DNA from: Diabrotica undecimpunctata | Taxonomy: Eukaryota; Arthropoda; Insecta; Coleoptera; Chrysomelidae | Assembly (NCBI RefSeq): GCF_040954645.1 | Contig: NC_092806.1 | Coordinates: forward strand, 161,258,328 to 161,322,327 | DNA: 64,000 bases | Direction of reading: 5' to 3' | Shown here: positions 23,431-35,537 of the stretch, piece after piece | How positions within the stretch are numbered: the first letter of the stretch is position 1 | Layout of the letters: every line of letters starts with the position of its first letter | Translations under genes and position numbers: made by a program | Notes under the pieces: generated by a model | The model's database searches: none | Seen by the model: the letters and a program-made list of their open reading frames with translations, nothing else | What the model was told of the DNA's origin: nothing

Positions 23431-23800
23431 ATTATTATATTTTTTATTTCTAATAATAATTTCAATAGTTGCAACTAGTTTTTGTAATCGTTATAATTTG
23501 GTACTTCGAAGCGGCGTTCATTTTAAATTCCTAGAGGCCTTTCTTGTGTTTTGTTTTGTTTGTTTTAAAAACTTATGTAAGCGCCCCTTTGCTTCATTTT
23601 TTGTAGTTGCCCCAATCCAATCCCCGTGTTTCATTCACTTATCCACGACCCAGCTCTCCAAACAAACCCCGAGTGCCGTTCGCACAGTATCGTTTATTTT
23701 GCTTGCCCTATCTCCACCCCAGTAACTTCTGTCCCAATTTTCAACCCCCATAGTAATACCCTAATGGTAAGCAAAATATTTCATTACAATATAAACCTTC
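23431..23800. other. Gene-free stretch
   Basis: No recognisable feature. Confidence 0.45.
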
Positions 23801-23801
23801 A

Positions 23802-24290
23802 GAATTATAGTTCTCAAATGATAGCTTCATTCATTGCATTGGATACTATTGGTTCTTCTAAAGCTTTCTGTTCAGAGACTTCAAAATGTCGGGCAATGAC
23901 AGATACTATGTCAGCATCAACATGTTCGTCGAAATTAGTATCTTCTTTTTCTTTACTGGTGGACGACGATACATCTTGTCCCAACGGTTTGGTATTTCCG
24001 GCTACACGTTTTTTTTATTCTGTTTCAGGGTACATTTTCTCAGTTTATTGGTACTATTCCGAAAGATACGTGTCACCAAATTCATCCGATTCTTCATTTG
24101 ACAGAATTTATTGCCAATATTTGCCAAAGTTTTTGTTGCTTTTTCTCGCACGACTGCATTGTATCGCTCTAATCTAAGTACTGACAAGAAAAACGCATAT
24201 CGCAAACAACGATGACGGCGCCTTCGCTTGTTAGATTTGCCGACACTGCATCAACAGGAATAGACAAGTCAAGGCGTGATGCCATGTTGG
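23802..24290 (-). pseudogene. Unrecognised coding relic
   Basis: On the minus strand, a frame beginning MASRLDLSIPVDAVSANL (near 24286) is followed by a frame with ERYNAVVREKATKTLANIGN and KLRKCTLKQNKKN. At an A-run (about 24007-24014) the frame shifts and goes on as GNTKPLGQDVSSSTSKEKED, then DADIVSVIARHFEVSEQ, and ends at a stop near 23815. The composition (acidic, lysine-rich, low hydrophobicity) looks like real coding sequence, but I do not recognise the family. The shift at a homopolymer could be decay or an assembly error. It may be part of a host gene or another element. Confidence 0.35.
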
Positions 24291-24427
24291 ACTCTCATAG
24301 GCATTTTGTGATAAAAATTGGACTTACATGTTAAAAAATGAAATTTTAACTAAAATTCGCATTTTAGAGTATTAGATTTTGATTTGTTTGATTGATTGAT
24401 TGATTACAGAAAGTAATAGAAATACTT

Positions 24428-25267
24428 TTGACGTGACAACGTCTTAAATTAGGTTGTGGCTCGGAGTCATTTAAGAAAAAGTGTAACGCCCGCTCACGTC
24501 TGTTACAGTGAGTCGCCGAACGAGAGAGAGGCCCGCCGGACCGGCGAATGCCTTGCGTCTCTCTCCCACTCAAACATGATCGGTCCGCTGCGCGCGGCAC
24601 TAGAGAATTAGGCGCGTTGAATCGCTAAAGTTGAAAATCGTTGAAAGTATCGTCAGCTGTGTCTGTAGTGAAAATGTGGAGTGCTTAGATTCGTCATTTA
24701 CAACAACTACAACAATAAAGGTAAATAATTGTACACTAATATTTCATTATCGTAAACTATGATTGATTGATTAATTGTTGACAAAAATTTGAACCTTCGA
24801 TCTGAATAAGTGTTTTGATTTTCAAATTGATTCTTTAAAATTAAAAATACTAAAATATATATAATCAGAAGTGAACGTCACATAACATTATCTGTACTTA
24901 TTATTATTTAATATGTAGGCAAATACATGTGACCATACTTGGTAGACACAATTGGAAATAGTAATTTTTTATAACTGAAAAAAATAAATATATAATATAC
25001 TGGTAGCAAACAATAACTTCAATGATCGATATCTCCGCAACTAATTGATATATCGAAAAAATTTTCAAATAAATTTTGTAGAAAATAATAAGATCAATAA
25101 TATAATATAAAATAAATAATATATAAAATAATATATAAAAATATAATATATAAAATATAAATAATATATAAAATAATAATATAATAATATATAATATATA
25201 AAAAAGACGTTGTCACGTAAAATCTTCGCCCGTAAAACCGACTTTACAGGCAACCGATTTTTTTTTT
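24428..25267 (+). mobile_element. Family A non-autonomous element (long relative of B)
   Basis: Its first 195 bp match family B (GACGTGACAACGTC start, GC-rich block), and its last 60 bp match the B end (GACGTTGTCACGT...CAACCGATTTTTT). Between them is a different interior of about 580 bp, which recurs inverted in the composite at 38134-39928. That interior contains 'aacaactacaacaataaagg', many 'ttgattgattg' units and an AT-rich degenerate repeat. No protein frame. Families A and B evidently share termini and mobilisation machinery. Confidence 0.75.
25080..25203. repeat. Degenerate AT/AATAT low-complexity tract
   Basis: Irregular 'aataatataatataaaat'-like sequence; it also creates a spurious minus-strand frame. 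Confidence 0.85.
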
Positions 25268-26389
25268 ACCAAAAAAAGTGATAGGCCGATGAAGACATTA
25301 AAATTTTCATTATGGTGGCACTTAACCTGTTAAGTATATATCATTTAAAAAATAAACACAACCCGAAAAACGGTCTCGTTCTTGGCTAAAATCTCCAGTT
25401 CGGGATGTTCACGCAATTCTTTAATCCCCGAATTTATTTTCAAAAATTTCGACTTTTCCTTCTTTAAGATCCATAAGCCGATATAATCCTCCGAATTTTT
25501 CACTACCTTTGTAGAAAAATTCGCCCTCCTTTCACCTATACATCATTCTGCGACCTCAATAAATCATTTTAAGCACGGCATTTTAAATATTCACCCTCAT
25601 AGACCCTCACACCGAAGGGTTGGTATCAGCTCAGTCATCCCTGGTCTCATTCAATGCACATTTCATCATCAAATGTGTTTGTAGGTTGATGTTTAGATAA
25701 ATGGAAATGTGGGAAATAGTTGTCCGCATATTTTTTGGAATATTTATTTTATAAACTATTTTAAAACATATAAAAGGAGTCTATTCACTTTCTTCACAGG
25801 CATTTTGTTCTCGATATTATCCCTTCTTTTGTAAAATATTCTTATATGAAAACAACTCCTTATCCTAAGCCTACTCAAATTAATTCTCACTTCAATCCCC
25901 CTTTAATATCGATAAATTGTATCGAAGGAAGATTGAACTTGTAACGATGGTTTATACTCTTCGTAAAAAAAAGGATAAATGACAATAAAACAATATAGAA
26001 CAATATAGAATCGACGTAATAAATATTAATCCAAAACCAAAAATAAGAGTAAGATCTCTGAAATGAATTTCAGGAATTGTTTGACAAATTCAGAGAAATC
26101 CGTAGTTCCCGTAAACTATCCCCTCGTTCTGTCGGTGTGGTAAGGTTGCGGCAAAAGGATTAAATTACAGATCGTCTTTGTCCTATCCCTTATTGTGACA
26201 CATCCTTTGAGACGAACAAGGTGCAGGTGTGGGGATTGCCCCCAATGATCATTCTTCCTTGTACAGTTCCCACACAATAAGGACGTGTTTAAACTCGGCA
26301 ATAAATGCGGACGTTGTAGTTATCTGTAAGTTACATTTTTTGTATCTTAACTAAAACATATATAAATAAGAGATATATTTGACACTTAT
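25268..26389. other. Gene-free stretch
   Basis: No recognisable coding sequence. A minus-strand frame at 26116-26301 with LLCGNC and CNLILL has no family I can name. Nothing else stands out. Confidence 0.4.
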
Positions 26390-26965
26390 TTGATGGAAGT
26401 TCATTTTATCTAAGAATAGAGCAGAGAAAACTTTTGTTTTCAGCACTTCCACAAACCACAAAATTTATTAAAATTTATTTTCACTACAGCTATTTCGGAT
26501 GCAGAGTGCCTTTCTCACGTGTTGTTTTTTTACTATGCGTCTACACTTTGTAGTATTTAATTGAATAAGTTGAGGAGAGGAAATCCGTTTCTCTAAGTTT
26601 AGAATTATATCTGTGTATATATATTTTCATTTATTAATTTCCATAAATTCTAATAAATCTAGCTTAAGGCTTTTATTTTAAATATGGAGACTTAGAAATT
26701 GATCATTTAAAGAATGATTATGATCTAGAAGGTAAAGTGCGTACTTAGAATCCCTTTTTCTATTATTGAAAGTTCTTTTGTGTTCTGCTATAAGTTTGTT
26801 AAAAGTTCTACCAGATTGACCGATGTAAGTTTTCGAAGAGTCACCAAAATGTAATTTTGTATACTGTGCAAGTACTTCTTCTCTTGGCACCTGTTTTTCT
26901 TAATATATTTGCCTAAGTTATTGTTTGTTGTAAAAGCTGGTGTTATTCCTGTACGTATTTATAAT
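26390..26965 (-). mobile_element. Penelope-like element 3' fragment
   Basis: A minus-strand GIY-YIG endonuclease frame (26678-26965) is followed by a 3' region, about 26677-26390, that contains 'gagaaaggcactctgc', 'tagctgtagtg' and 'gaacttccatcaaa'. These match the arms of the foldbacks at 12621-12932 and 47845-48244, which ties those foldbacks to Penelope-like elements. Confidence 0.75.
26678..26965 (-). pseudogene. Penelope GIY-YIG endonuclease fragment
   Basis: The frame reads NNNLGKYIKKNRC (before a small shift), then KTYIGQSGRTFNKLIAEHKR and LLDHNHSLNDQF. KTYIGQ followed by R and EH is the core of the GIY-YIG nuclease that forms the C-terminus of Penelope-like reverse transcriptases. 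Only the nuclease end is present; the reverse transcriptase is absent. Start and upstream junction are not defined. Truncated and not functional alone. Confidence 0.8.
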
Positions 26966-27540
26966 TTATTTGCAATTTATTAACATTAATTTGGAACGTA
27001 TATTTCTCTCTGCCAAGATGTTGTTTTTCTGTTTTCTTTTGGTGTAAGATTATTATTATACAAGATTATTAACGAGGCAGTTCTTGGACGAATAAGTAGT
27101 AAACTCGAACTAAATTCTGGATAAGCAACACCAAAAAGAAAAGAAAGACATTTAATTTTTACACACAAATCTAATTATAATTTTTTTATCGACACTATAT
27201 AAAGAACTAAGTCTTCATGTGCCTGAACGGACAAACGTACACATTTTTTATACTAAGCATATGAAGTTTCGGTCCATATCCATTTCGACATGGAGGATAA
27301 TTATGTATCGGCCCACGGTTCATGTGATACATGCCATCTGGTTAATTCCCATATTTGTTTTCCCCCGGACTGTTAACAAACCGAACAAAAATGTTATGAT
27401 TGCAAATCGTTTCCACTTTCCATCCCTGCCGATAATTCCGAATTATCCCTACTGAATAGAACGGTTTCCTGCAGCGGCGTACAAAACAACATTTATAAAA
27501 ACATACGTATTATATAAATGTATATATATTAACGTTTACT
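26966..27540. other. Gene-free stretch
   Basis: A plus-strand frame (27219-27455) with hydrophobic VHVIHAIWLIPIFVFP has no family I recognise. Nothing else supported. Confidence 0.4.
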
Positions 27541-27560
27541 TATATATATATATATATATA

Positions 27561-28065
27561 CAGGGTGAGTCATGAGGAACTTTACATACTTCTACCATAT
27601 GTAGAGTCCCTCAGGGAGCATATCATGTGGCCACTAAAAAATGTCAACTCCTCTTCTTTATTAATTAACAGAGTGATTTGTGTAATTGACTATTTATTTC
27701 ATTTTACTGTAGTGTTTATCGGCTCATTTGATTTTTTTAATTTTTGCATGATACAGTACACTACTATCAAGCATTCGACTGGTATTAGCTAAACTAAAAA
27801 ATTCCAGGACTGGGTTTGGAAAAATTCATTTAGGGATTCGTATTAAATATTACACCCTGTATATATTTTTTTAAAATGCAATAAGTGATTTTCAAACTAC
27901 ATAAATAGCCAATGAAAACGACATATGCGACAATGTTGTCGCACTTTTATTAAATTTTTAGTGAACGATCAAATCTTACCAAAAATAGAACAACCATAAT
28001 GAAGTATCAAATTATAAGGTATTAATTTAAACAAATGTTATAAATTTTAAACATTTTAATTGAAA
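27561..28065 (+). repeat. Left long terminal inverted repeat of mariner copy 1
   Basis: Matches 29585-30089 in reverse with few differences; starts CAGGGTGAGTCATG. Confidence 0.9.
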
Positions 28066-28219
28066 TGATAAACTGAATCACTGCACAACAAAAAACAGTA
28101 ACTACTAACAATAACGAAGAACAATTTAAAAAAAAAAACTAAAAATATGTACATAGTTATGATAAACCCATAAATTAGAACTGGAAAAGATACAATAATG
28201 GTAACAAAATAAAAATAAT

Positions 28220-29165
28220 TCAAAATAGATTTTCGAAATGGCACCCTGCAGCCTGTACACATTTTTGTTGCCGAATTGTTAATTGACGTATTGAATTACG
28301 GATACTCTGGGGATCGTTTCTAATAGTATTACAACAATGTATAATTCTATCAATTAATTGTTGTCGGTTATTAATATTCACTGCGTAAACTAGTTGCTTC
28401 AATCGTCCCCAAATATGGTAATCAACAGGATTGAAATCAGGGGATCTTAAAGGCCACGAAATAGGACCTGCACGTCCTATCCACCTGTTGCCATAAACAT
28501 TATTGAGATGTTGTCTCACTGCCAGTAAAAAGTGTGGGGGTGCCCCATCATGCTGAAAATACATCCCTCGGATAGCAACGTTCGCGTTGGCAAGCAAATT
28601 CGGCAAAATATTTTGTAGAAAGTTCAAATAGACCTGCCCTGTTAAAGGACCATCAAAAAAGTGAGGACCTACTAATTGGTTATTTATGACACCAATCCAC
28701 ACGTTAACCAAAAACCTTAACTGAGAATGACGTTCTCGAATAGCATGGGGATTTTCTTCTGCCCACACATGTGAATTTCGTGAATTATTTATCCCGTCTC
28801 TGGTAAATTGGGCTTCATCTGTAAATAGTGTCCTGTATAGCGTTGGTCGATTATTGTTAATCCATCTACAAAATTTCAACCTATCGATCTCATCTCCAGC
28901 ATGTAGTCGCTGAATCATTTGAATGTGATATGGGTATAGATTATTTTTTTGTAAGACTCTACTTACTTTTGATTGAGTAACATTGAGTTCTCGACTTACT
29001 TGTCTAGTGCTTATTGTAGGGTTCATAGTAACGGCGTCCATAATGTCATCTTCCTGCGCTTCATCTACATGTCGCTCTGTTGTTCCACTAGGAAAAGTGC
29101 CATTTTCTCGAAAATAATTAAAAACTGACCCAAATGTTGGATGACTGGGAGTTCGACGATTATGT
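28220..29165 (-). pseudogene. DD41D transposase lacking its N-terminus
   Basis: The frame is open from [16 protein letters not shown] (near 29160) through the internal ATG at 29039-29041 to the stop at 28220-28222. It includes a helix-turn-helix (TRQVSRELNVTQSKVSRVL) and the catalytic residues FTDEAQF, FQHDGAPPH and RSPDFNPVDYHIWG. There are 41 residues between the second and third aspartates (DD41D). Compared with 32884-35537, about 150 bp are deleted around 29165-29175, removing the start codon and the first conserved block ([13 protein letters not shown]). The catalytic domain has no stop, but the protein cannot begin normally. Confidence 0.88.
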
Positions 29166-30091
29166 ACTTAATGACAATGTACTTAACGTAGATATGACAG
29201 AAGAAATATGTATTCTTGTACACATAAATAACAATTGATAATGAAAATAATGACAATGGGTATAAAATATCAAGAAACGTCAAACGGTCAACGCCAACCT
29301 TCATTTTAAACTTTTTTAGATTTATTTTTATTTAGTACAGTTGATGCAATGTATTATTATTTGACATAAAATTTTAATCATTTAAAATCAACAAAAACTA
29401 ACACATACAAGAGGTTTGACTTTTTAATCAATTTAATTTATTATTTATCGAAAATAATGCCCCAATACGATTTATGAATAAAAATTTAAAATTGAAAAAC
29501 AATTGATTCTATCGTAGAGATAATACAAAGTGACAGTAAAGATGTTAATTTTCTACGTATTAGATTATGTTGTAGGAACTCATTTTAATTAAAATGTTTG
29601 AAATTTATAACATTTGTTTAAATTAATACCTTATAATTTGATACTTCATTATGGTTGGTCTATTTTTGGTAAGATTTGATCGTTCACTAAAAATTTAATA
29701 AAAGTGCGACAACATTGTCGCATATGTCGTTTTTATTGGCTATTTATGTAGTTTGGAAATCACTTATTACATTTAAAAAAAAAATTATACAGGGTGTAAT
29801 ATTTAATACGAATCCCTAAATTAATTTTTCCAAAGCCAGTCCTGGAATTTTTTAGTTTAGCTAATACCAGTCGAATGCTTGATAGTAGTGTACTGTAGCA
29901 TGCAAAAATTAAAAAAATCAAATGAGCCGTATAAACACTACAGTAAAATGAAATAAATGGTCAATTACACAAATCACCCTGTTAATTAATAAAGAAGAGG
30001 AGTTGACATTTTTTAGTAGCCACATGATATGCTCCCTGAGGGACTCTACATATGGTAGAAGTATATAAAGTTCCTCATGACTCACCCTGTA

Positions 30092-30104
30092 TTATATATA
30101 TATG

Positions 30105-30195
<91 letters not shown>
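30092..30195. repeat. (AT)n microsatellite
   Basis: Long TA tract just right of the mariner insertion; it also creates a spurious plus-strand frame of I/Y residues. Confidence 0.95.
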
Positions 30196-30196
<1 letters not shown>

Positions 30197-30583
30197 CCAA
30201 AAATCTGGAAACGCCCAATTATTTCTTAGTTTAAGTATAAGTATAGCAAAAAATTGTTATAATAAAATTGTTTAGGATACTGTCAAATTAATAACGGTTA
30301 AGCAATGTAGGAAAATTTTATATTATTATATAGCAAAACATTTATTAAGATGATTAGACGCTTTTAGGCTTTTTTTATTTCTTTAAGATGTTTCTGACTG
30401 AAAATGCGACTACTGAAACTGTAATATCTGCTTCGCCTGTGCTTCTTAACATTTCTCCCCCACAAATATTGCAAGAATAATTCTTTGGTTTCAAGTCAAG
30501 TTCTGCATACACAAAATGTTTTAGTCTTTGCTTCAATTTTGACAACTGTCAATTTGCCTCCATTAGGTATTGCGAATTTAAAT
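30196..30583. other. Gene-free stretch
   Basis: No recognisable feature. Confidence 0.45.
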
Positions 30584-31316
30584 CCACTGTAACGATGCTT
30601 TGATCGTTTAACAGTTCGAACCGTGGGAGTGTCAATATTTGCGCATCCACTTCTACAACGTGAAGGCCGAGTGGGATTCAGAACGCTATTTAAGGCGTGT
30701 GAATAGCGGAATTAGACAGTCTTGTAGCTAGCGCTCTAGGCTCCCTGACTCGCCGGTGTAGTGAACCTGCGAGCCATTTCGGACAGAGACATTTCCGTAT
30801 TGAGGATCATACTCTGTCCCTAACCAAGCGGAACCCATCGATATTGCGTATTGAGCATTACCGTGGATCTGCACAGAACCAACCGGGACGGAGAGATCTC
30901 CGTATTGAGGATCGTACTCTCTGTCCTTAGCCAAGCGGAACCCGTCGGCATTGTGTATTGAACATTACCGTGGGTCTGCACAGCTAAATATTTTGTTTGC
31001 GAGCATATTCGGAGCTTTCGCTGAATTGAAGCGAAAGCGAGTACAAATCTGCGCGCGATCGATTTCCCCCATTTCGTTTCTTTTTAATACTAATTAATTT
31101 CTTTTCTTTTATAGACATTCGCCGGGGACTTCGTTCATCGTGGGATCCAAACGGGGGACGTAGAATTCGTTTTAGTTTTATTCATTGTATAAGTATACAA
31201 CGTAGAATTCCTTTTTATTTTTATTTATTGTATATACTAAATTAATAGATTTATTTTTATTTCAAACCTGTGTTTTACTGAGTCTGTCGCCCCGAAAGAG
31301 CTACCCATCACACCAC
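30584..31316 (+). mobile_element. Probable solo LTR
   Basis: A 725-bp unit begins TGTAACGATG (30588) and ends CCCATCACA (31312), and CCAC flanks it on both sides (30584-30587, 31313-31316). TG...CA ends with a 4-bp duplication fit an LTR retrotransposon solo LTR. Internal features fit too: tandem repeats in the presumed U3 region, then a T-rich segment and a short terminal U5-like segment. No coding region is attached. The duplication is short, so chance cannot be excluded. Orientation is inferred from the repeat position. Confidence 0.5.
30779..30990 (+). repeat. Two ~106-bp tandem units in the LTR
   Basis: Each unit contains 'ccgtattgaggatc', 'tactctgtcc' or its variant, 'agccaagcggaaccc' and 'gtgggtctgcacag' or its variant. 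Promoter-type repeats of this kind are common in U3 regions. Confidence 0.8.
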
Positions 31317-31571
31317 TACCGTCTCTTTGCGGTGTACCAGTGGAATTGGCAAATATATCCCCAACTCGTATACAAATTCAAGGTATCTGTCAACCTGAAA
31401 CTTTAAATGCCCTAAATATACGACAGGTTAATAAACTATCTATTCAAGCTCAGGATATATTCAATTCCACTTTCTTACATTTTAATAAAATTCCAACACA
31501 AAAATCTATCGTCTTCCTCCACTAATACACGAAAATCAAATACTCTTCTTACAGCCTCGTACTGACACGGC

Positions 31572-31575
<4 letters not shown>
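31317..31575. other. Gene-free stretch beside LTR
   Basis: No recognised gene. A 61-codon frame (31340-31525) has no known domain. Confidence 0.4.
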
Positions 31576-31646
<71 letters not shown>

Positions 31647-31666
31647 CTCTCTCCTCTCTCTCTCTC

Positions 31667-31712
<46 letters not shown>

Positions 31713-31767
31713 CTCTCTCCTCTCTCTCCTCTCTCTCTCTCCTCTCTCTCTCTCCTCTCTCTCTCTC

Positions 31768-31826
<59 letters not shown>

Positions 31827-31950
31827 CTCTCTCTCTCCTCTCTCTCTCTCTCCTATCTCTCTCCTATCTCTCCTCTATCTCTCCTCTCTCTCTCCTCTCT
31901 CTCTCACTCTCTTTCTCACTCTCTCTCTCGCTCTCTCTCTTTCTTTCTCA
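31576..31950 (+). repeat. Large (CT)n / CCT-interrupted microsatellite
   Basis: About 375 bp of pyrimidine-only CT repeats interrupted regularly by extra C ('cctctctct'). Purine-pyrimidine strand asymmetry is extreme. Confidence 0.97.
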
Positions 31951-32883
31951 GAGTTTCATTTAATATGTGCCGGACTATAGACGATTCCAGCCTTTTGGTC
32001 TACTCTGTAAGTATAAAAATAACACCATTCACATCATATTACTCAAACATTTTAAGTTGTATCAATAAAAATCTCAAAAACCATTCTCATCATCAATGTG
32101 CGAATAGGTATTCCACACAACGCTATCTTGACTTAATGTGTAATTAAAACCATTTTTGATTTCAGTTTCATCCTTTATTAGTTATTTTATACCTTGAAAT
32201 ATCGATTAAATTCAAACTTATCAAAACAACTACGTATAACTCGAGAAAACAACTATTTCACAATAACTTTCAATTATTAAAAGCCTTTCAAAATTACTAC
32301 ATTTATTCATGGTTGTGGACAATAATATATTATACTCCTTTCTAGAAACAGTTTGTTACGGCCTTGAATGTTGCAGACTTGCAGCCACAGCTACAGATAC
32401 AGAAGGAACGGGATGATAACATTGAGGGTTCGGGGCGGTTTATGAGGGTGTGGGGGGCGGGTATAGATATTGCTGGTTAGTTTCCGAGTCATTAGGCCAG
32501 ATAGGCGGAAAATTGGGCTCTGATGCGTTGATATTACAGACGAAAGGATCATTGAAGTTTATACAGAAATAGCTAAGAGTCGAGTCGCGGTCTGAGGCCT
32601 GCACGAGGGATTTTATTAAAGAAACGAAATGAAAAGTGAAAGCGATTTTTCTTATTGCTATTGAGGAAAATGATGCGAATGTCGAGAATTTTGTTTGTGT
32701 ATATTGGAAATTCCGTTTGAAATTTATTAAAAGGAAAATGTAAGAAAATTCAAGTGTGATGTATATATAAGAAAAACGCAAGAAACTCAGTTCTTTTTGG
32801 AATAAATTAACTTAAAAATTAAATATATTAAAAATAAATTATTGAATTAAAATTATAACAATAATGACAGTAGCAACCATCAA

Positions 32884-35537
32884 TACAGGGTGAGTCATGA
32901 GGAACTTTACATACTTCTACCATATGTAGAGTCCCTCAGGGAGCATATCATGTGGCCACTAAAAAATGTCAACTCCTCTTCTTTATTAATTAACAGGGTG
33001 ATTTGTGTAATTGACCATTTATTTAATTTTACTGTGGTGTTTATACGGCTCATTTGATTTTGTTAATTTTTGCATGATACAGTACACTATTATCAAACAT
33101 TCGACTGGTATTAGCTAAACTAAAAAATTCCAGGACTAGCTTTGGAAAAATTAATTTATGGATTCGTATTAAATATTACACTCTGTATATATATTTTTTA
33201 AAATGCAATAAGTGATTTTCAAACTACATAAATAGCCAATGAAAACGACATATGCGACAATGTTGTCGCACTTTTATTAAATTTTTAGTGAACGATCAAA
33301 AAATCTTACCAAAAATAGAACAACCATAATGAAGTATCAAATTATAAGGTATTAATTTAAACAAATGTTATAAATTTCAAACATTTTAATTAAAATGAGT
33401 TCCTACAACATAATCTAATACGTAGAAAATTAACATCTTTACTGTCACTTTGTATTATCTCTACAATAGAATCAATTGTTTTTCAATTTTAAATTTTTAC
33501 TCATAGATCGTATTGGGGCATTATTTTCGATAAATAATAAATTAAATTGATTAAAAAGTCAAACCTCTTGTATGTGTTAGTTTTTGTTGATTGTAAATGA
33601 TTAAAATTTTATGTCAAATAATAATACACTGCATCAACTGTACTAAATAAAAATAAATTTAAAAAAGTTTAAAATGAATGTTGGCGTTGACCGTTTGACG
33701 TTTCTTGATATTTTATACCCATTGTCATTATCAATTGTTATTTATGTGTACAAGAATACATATTTCTTCTGTCATATCTACGTTAAGTACATTGTGTTAG
33801 TTTTTGTAGAGCTTTTGTTACTTTCGTTCAAAATGCCACATCAGTTTTCGACCACAGAATATGCAGACATAATATTTGTTTATGGATTCTGTAATGGGAA
33901 TGGTAGGGCTGCTAGTAGAGAATATCGCAGGAAAATTCCTAATCGTCGAACTCCCAGTCATCCAACATTTGGGTAAGTTTTTAATTATTTGCGAGAAAAT
34001 GGCACTTTTCCTAGTGGAACAACAGAGCGACATGTAGATGAAGCGCAGGAAGATGACATTATGGACGCCGTTACTATGAACCCTACAATAAGCACTAGAC
34101 AAGTAAGTCGAGAACTCAATGTTACTCAATCAAAAGTAAGTAGAGTCTTACAAAAAAATCTATACCCATATCACATTCAAATGGTTCAGCGACTACATGC
34201 TGGAGATGAGATCGATAGGTTGGAATTTTGTAGATGGATTAACAATAATCGATCAACGCTATACAGGACACTATTTACAGATGAAGCCCAATTTACCAGA
34301 GACGGGATAAATAATTCACGAAATTCACATGTGTGGGCAGAAGAAAATCCCCATGCTATTCGAGAACGTCGTTCTCAGTTAAGGTTTTCGGTTAACGTGT
34401 GGATTGGTGTCATAAATAACCAATTAGTAGGTCCTCACTTTTTTGATGGTCCTTTAACGGGGCAGGTCTATTTGAACTTTCTACAAAATATTTTGCCGAA
34501 TTAGCTTGCCAACGCGAACGTTGCTATCCGAGGGATGTATTTTCAGCATGATGGGGCACCCCCATACTTTTTACTGGCAGTGAGACAACATCTCAATAAT
34601 GTTTATGGCAACAGGTGGATAGGACGTGCAGGTCCTATTTCGTTGCCTTCAAGATCCCCTGATTTCAATCCCGTTGATTACCATATTTGGGGACGATTGA
34701 AGCAACTAGTTTACGCAGTGAATATTAATAACCGACAACAATTAATTGATAGAATTATACATTGTTGTAATTCTATTAGAAACGATCCCCAGAGTATCCG
34801 TAATTCAATACGTCAATTAACAATTCGGCAACAAAAATGTGTACAGGCTGCAGGGTTCCATTTCGAAAATCTATTTTGAATTATTTTTATTTTGTTACCA
34901 TTATTGTATCTTTACCAGTTCTAATTTATGGGTTTATCATAACTATGTACATATTTTTAGTTTTTTTTTTTTTTAAATTGTTCGTTATTGTTAGTAGTTA
35001 CTGTTTTTTGTTGTGCAGTGACTCAGTTTATCATTTCAATTAAAATGTTTGAAATTTATAACATTTGTTTAAATTAATTACCTTATATTTTGATACTTCA
35101 TTATGGTTGTTCTAGTTTTGGTAAGATTTGATCGTTCACTAAAAATTTAATAAAAGTGCGACAACATTGTCGCATATGTCGTTTTCATTGGCTATTTATG
35201 TAGTTTGAAAATCACTTATTGCATTTTAAAAAAAATATATACAGGGTGTAATATTTAATACGATTCCCTAAATTAATTTTTCCAAAGCCAGTCCTGGAAT
35301 TTTTTAGTTTAGCTAATACCAGTCGAATGCTTGATAGTAGTGTACTGTATCATGCAAAAATTAAAAAAATCAAATGAGCCGTATAAACACTACAGTAAAA
35401 TTAAATAAATGGTCAATTACACAAATCACCCTGTTAATTAATAAAGAAGAGGAGTTGACATTTTTTAGTGGCCACATGATATGCTCCCTGAGGGAGTCTA
35501 CATATGGTAGAAGTATGTAAAGTCCACTCATCCTGTA
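32884..35537 (+). mobile_element. DD41D mariner with long inverted repeats, copy 2
   Basis: It starts CAGGGTGAGTCATGAGG at 32886 after TA and ends at 35535 (ACTCATCCTG) before TA. It is closely similar to 27559-30091, in the opposite orientation, and has the same terminal repeats of about 500 bp. The right end has lost a few bases (agtccactcatcc in place of the complete mirror). The other copy of the host segment (around 37302) lacks this insertion. Confidence 0.92.
33833..34879 (+). pseudogene. DD41D mariner transposase with two stops
   Basis: The full-length frame starts [20 protein letters not shown] at 33833 and keeps one frame throughout. Two stops interrupt it: TAA at 33974-33976 after HPTFG, where copy 1 has a serine codon, and TAG at 34502-34504 after NILPN. 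The helix-turn-helix and all three catalytic aspartates remain (FTDEAQF, FQHDGAPPY, RSPDFNPVDYHIWG). One codon is missing relative to copy 1 in VLQKN(N)LYP. About 348 residues without the stops, a normal mariner length. Neither copy in this window encodes an uninterrupted protein. Confidence 0.92.

Larger units (their letters stand above)
27559..30091 (-). mobile_element. DD41D mariner with ~505-bp inverted repeats, copy 1
   Basis: The element runs from CAGGGTGAGTCATGAGG at 27561 to its reverse complement ending at 30089, flanked by TA on both sides (27559-27560, 30090-30091). The terminal inverted repeats are about 500 bp long (27561-about 28065 and about 29585-30089), unusually long for mariner. 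Each repeat also contains an inner 'acagggtgtaat' block and the inverted pair GCGACAA/TTGTCGC. It inserted into an (AT)n microsatellite, present on both sides. The transposase lies on the minus strand. Confidence 0.92.

Noticed and set aside
27219..27455. Possible receptor exon with hydrophobic segment
   Set aside because: One short hydrophobic run without splice sites or a recognised family is not enough.
30052..30234. Open frame of alternating I/Y residues
   Set aside because: It is translated (AT)n microsatellite.
33674..33832. Upstream in-frame extension of the DD41D transposase ([10 protein letters not shown]...)
   Set aside because: The conserved N-terminus starts at the internal MPHQFS (33833); the upstream stretch is hydrophobic and looks like translated leader.
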